A stretch of 64,000 bases of DNA from Sphingomonas sp. PAMC26645 (GTDB lineage: Bacteria; Pseudomonadota; Alphaproteobacteria; Sphingomonadales; Sphingomonadaceae): the NCBI RefSeq assembly GCF_004795835.1, contig NZ_CP039249.1, forward strand, positions 3,757,001 to 3,821,000, read 5' to 3'. Below are positions 63,845-64,000 of the stretch, in pieces. The translations under genes were made by a program, and so were the position numbers. Position 1 is the first letter of the stretch. Each line of letters opens with the position of its first letter. The notes below the pieces were generated by a model. The model saw only the letters and a program-made list of their open reading frames with translations, made no database searches and was not told the origin of the DNA.

Positions 63845-64000
63845 GTGCAGTATTTCGAGGATATCGAGGTCGGTCGGACTGCGTCGTTCGGGTCCTACGC
63901 GGTCACGCGCGAGGAGGTGATGGACTTTGCCGCGAAATACGATCCGCAGCCGTTTCACCTGTCCGACGAGGCGGCCGCGCAGACGCATTTCGGGCGGTTG
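63845..64000 (+). CDS. MaoC-family hydratase (partial, N-terminus only)
   Basis: A GTG at 63845, preceded by a strong GAGGAGAGG site, opens a frame that runs off the right edge after 52 codons. The visible part reads QYFEDIEVGRTASFGSYAVTREEV, then FAAKYDPQPFHLSDEAAA, the hot-dog hydratase signature (D-x-x-P-x-H) of MaoC-type enoyl-CoA hydratases. Substrate unknown. Confidence 0.85.
   Translation, partial: MQYFEDIEVGRTASFGSYAVTREEVMDFAAKYDPQPFHLSDEAAAQTHFGRL

Overview
The window is high-GC DNA that looks like the chromosome of an alphaproteobacterium of the Sphingomonadaceae (Sphingomonas-like). The reasons are the glyQ-glyS-ppdK order, two large TonB-dependent receptors, a ManD of the type characterised from Novosphingobium, a Tad/Cpa pilus cluster, Met/His-rich metal-related proteins and abundant short palindromic repeats. 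This placement is inference from gene content and composition; no rRNA or tRNA gene was seen.

Layout. 0-2.2 kb: a two-component pair, a REC-GGDEF-EAL response regulator overlapping a CHASE4-like membrane sensor that runs off the left edge. 2.3-9.2 kb: ROK sugar kinase, Dps, a lipoprotein, the housekeeping run ispH-thrB-rnhA, a DAO-type flavoprotein and an alpha/beta hydrolase. 9.3-16.9 kb: a Tad pilus cluster cpaA-B-C-D-E-tadB-tadC with no cpaF motor ATPase; a 14-codon frame sits exactly where cpaF is usually found. 17.0-21.5 kb: an operon led by a TPP riboswitch with a visible terminator, coding a TonB receptor, an APH-fold kinase, a PnuC-family transporter and an unknown protein, read here as thiamine uptake and trapping. 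21.8-25.9 kb: small proteins, a GNAT, a class II-like photolyase and an MFS exporter.

25.9-46.7 kb is a plant-polysaccharide (glucuronoxylan/hexuronate) locus. It holds a pectate-lyase-fold plus beta-propeller fusion, a receiver-less LuxR protein, a GntP permease with its GntR regulator, and a 1017-residue TonB receptor. A tight operon, GH3 - ManD - ExuT-like MFS - UxaC - SMP-30 lactonase, is divergent from a GH67 alpha-glucuronidase and an SGNH-NodB bifunctional esterase/deacetylase. A LacI-type operator lies in the divergent promoter. The proposed flow is outer-membrane import of oligosaccharides, periplasmic removal of glucuronate, xylose and acetyl groups, inner-membrane import of hexuronate, then UxaC and ManD. 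UxuB is not in the window.

46.7-64 kb is housekeeping (ppdK, glyS, glyQ, rplY, pth, ychF) mixed with a TraB/GumN protein, a 2OG oxygenase, an alcohol dehydrogenase, small secreted proteins, a Met/His-rich barrel and a phosphodiesterase; a MaoC gene is cut by the right edge. This part is sprinkled with two families of palindromic repeats. Two copies are inserted in frame inside glyS, and the glyS segment between them looks AT-richer than the rest of the gene, so glyS appears to be a mosaic.
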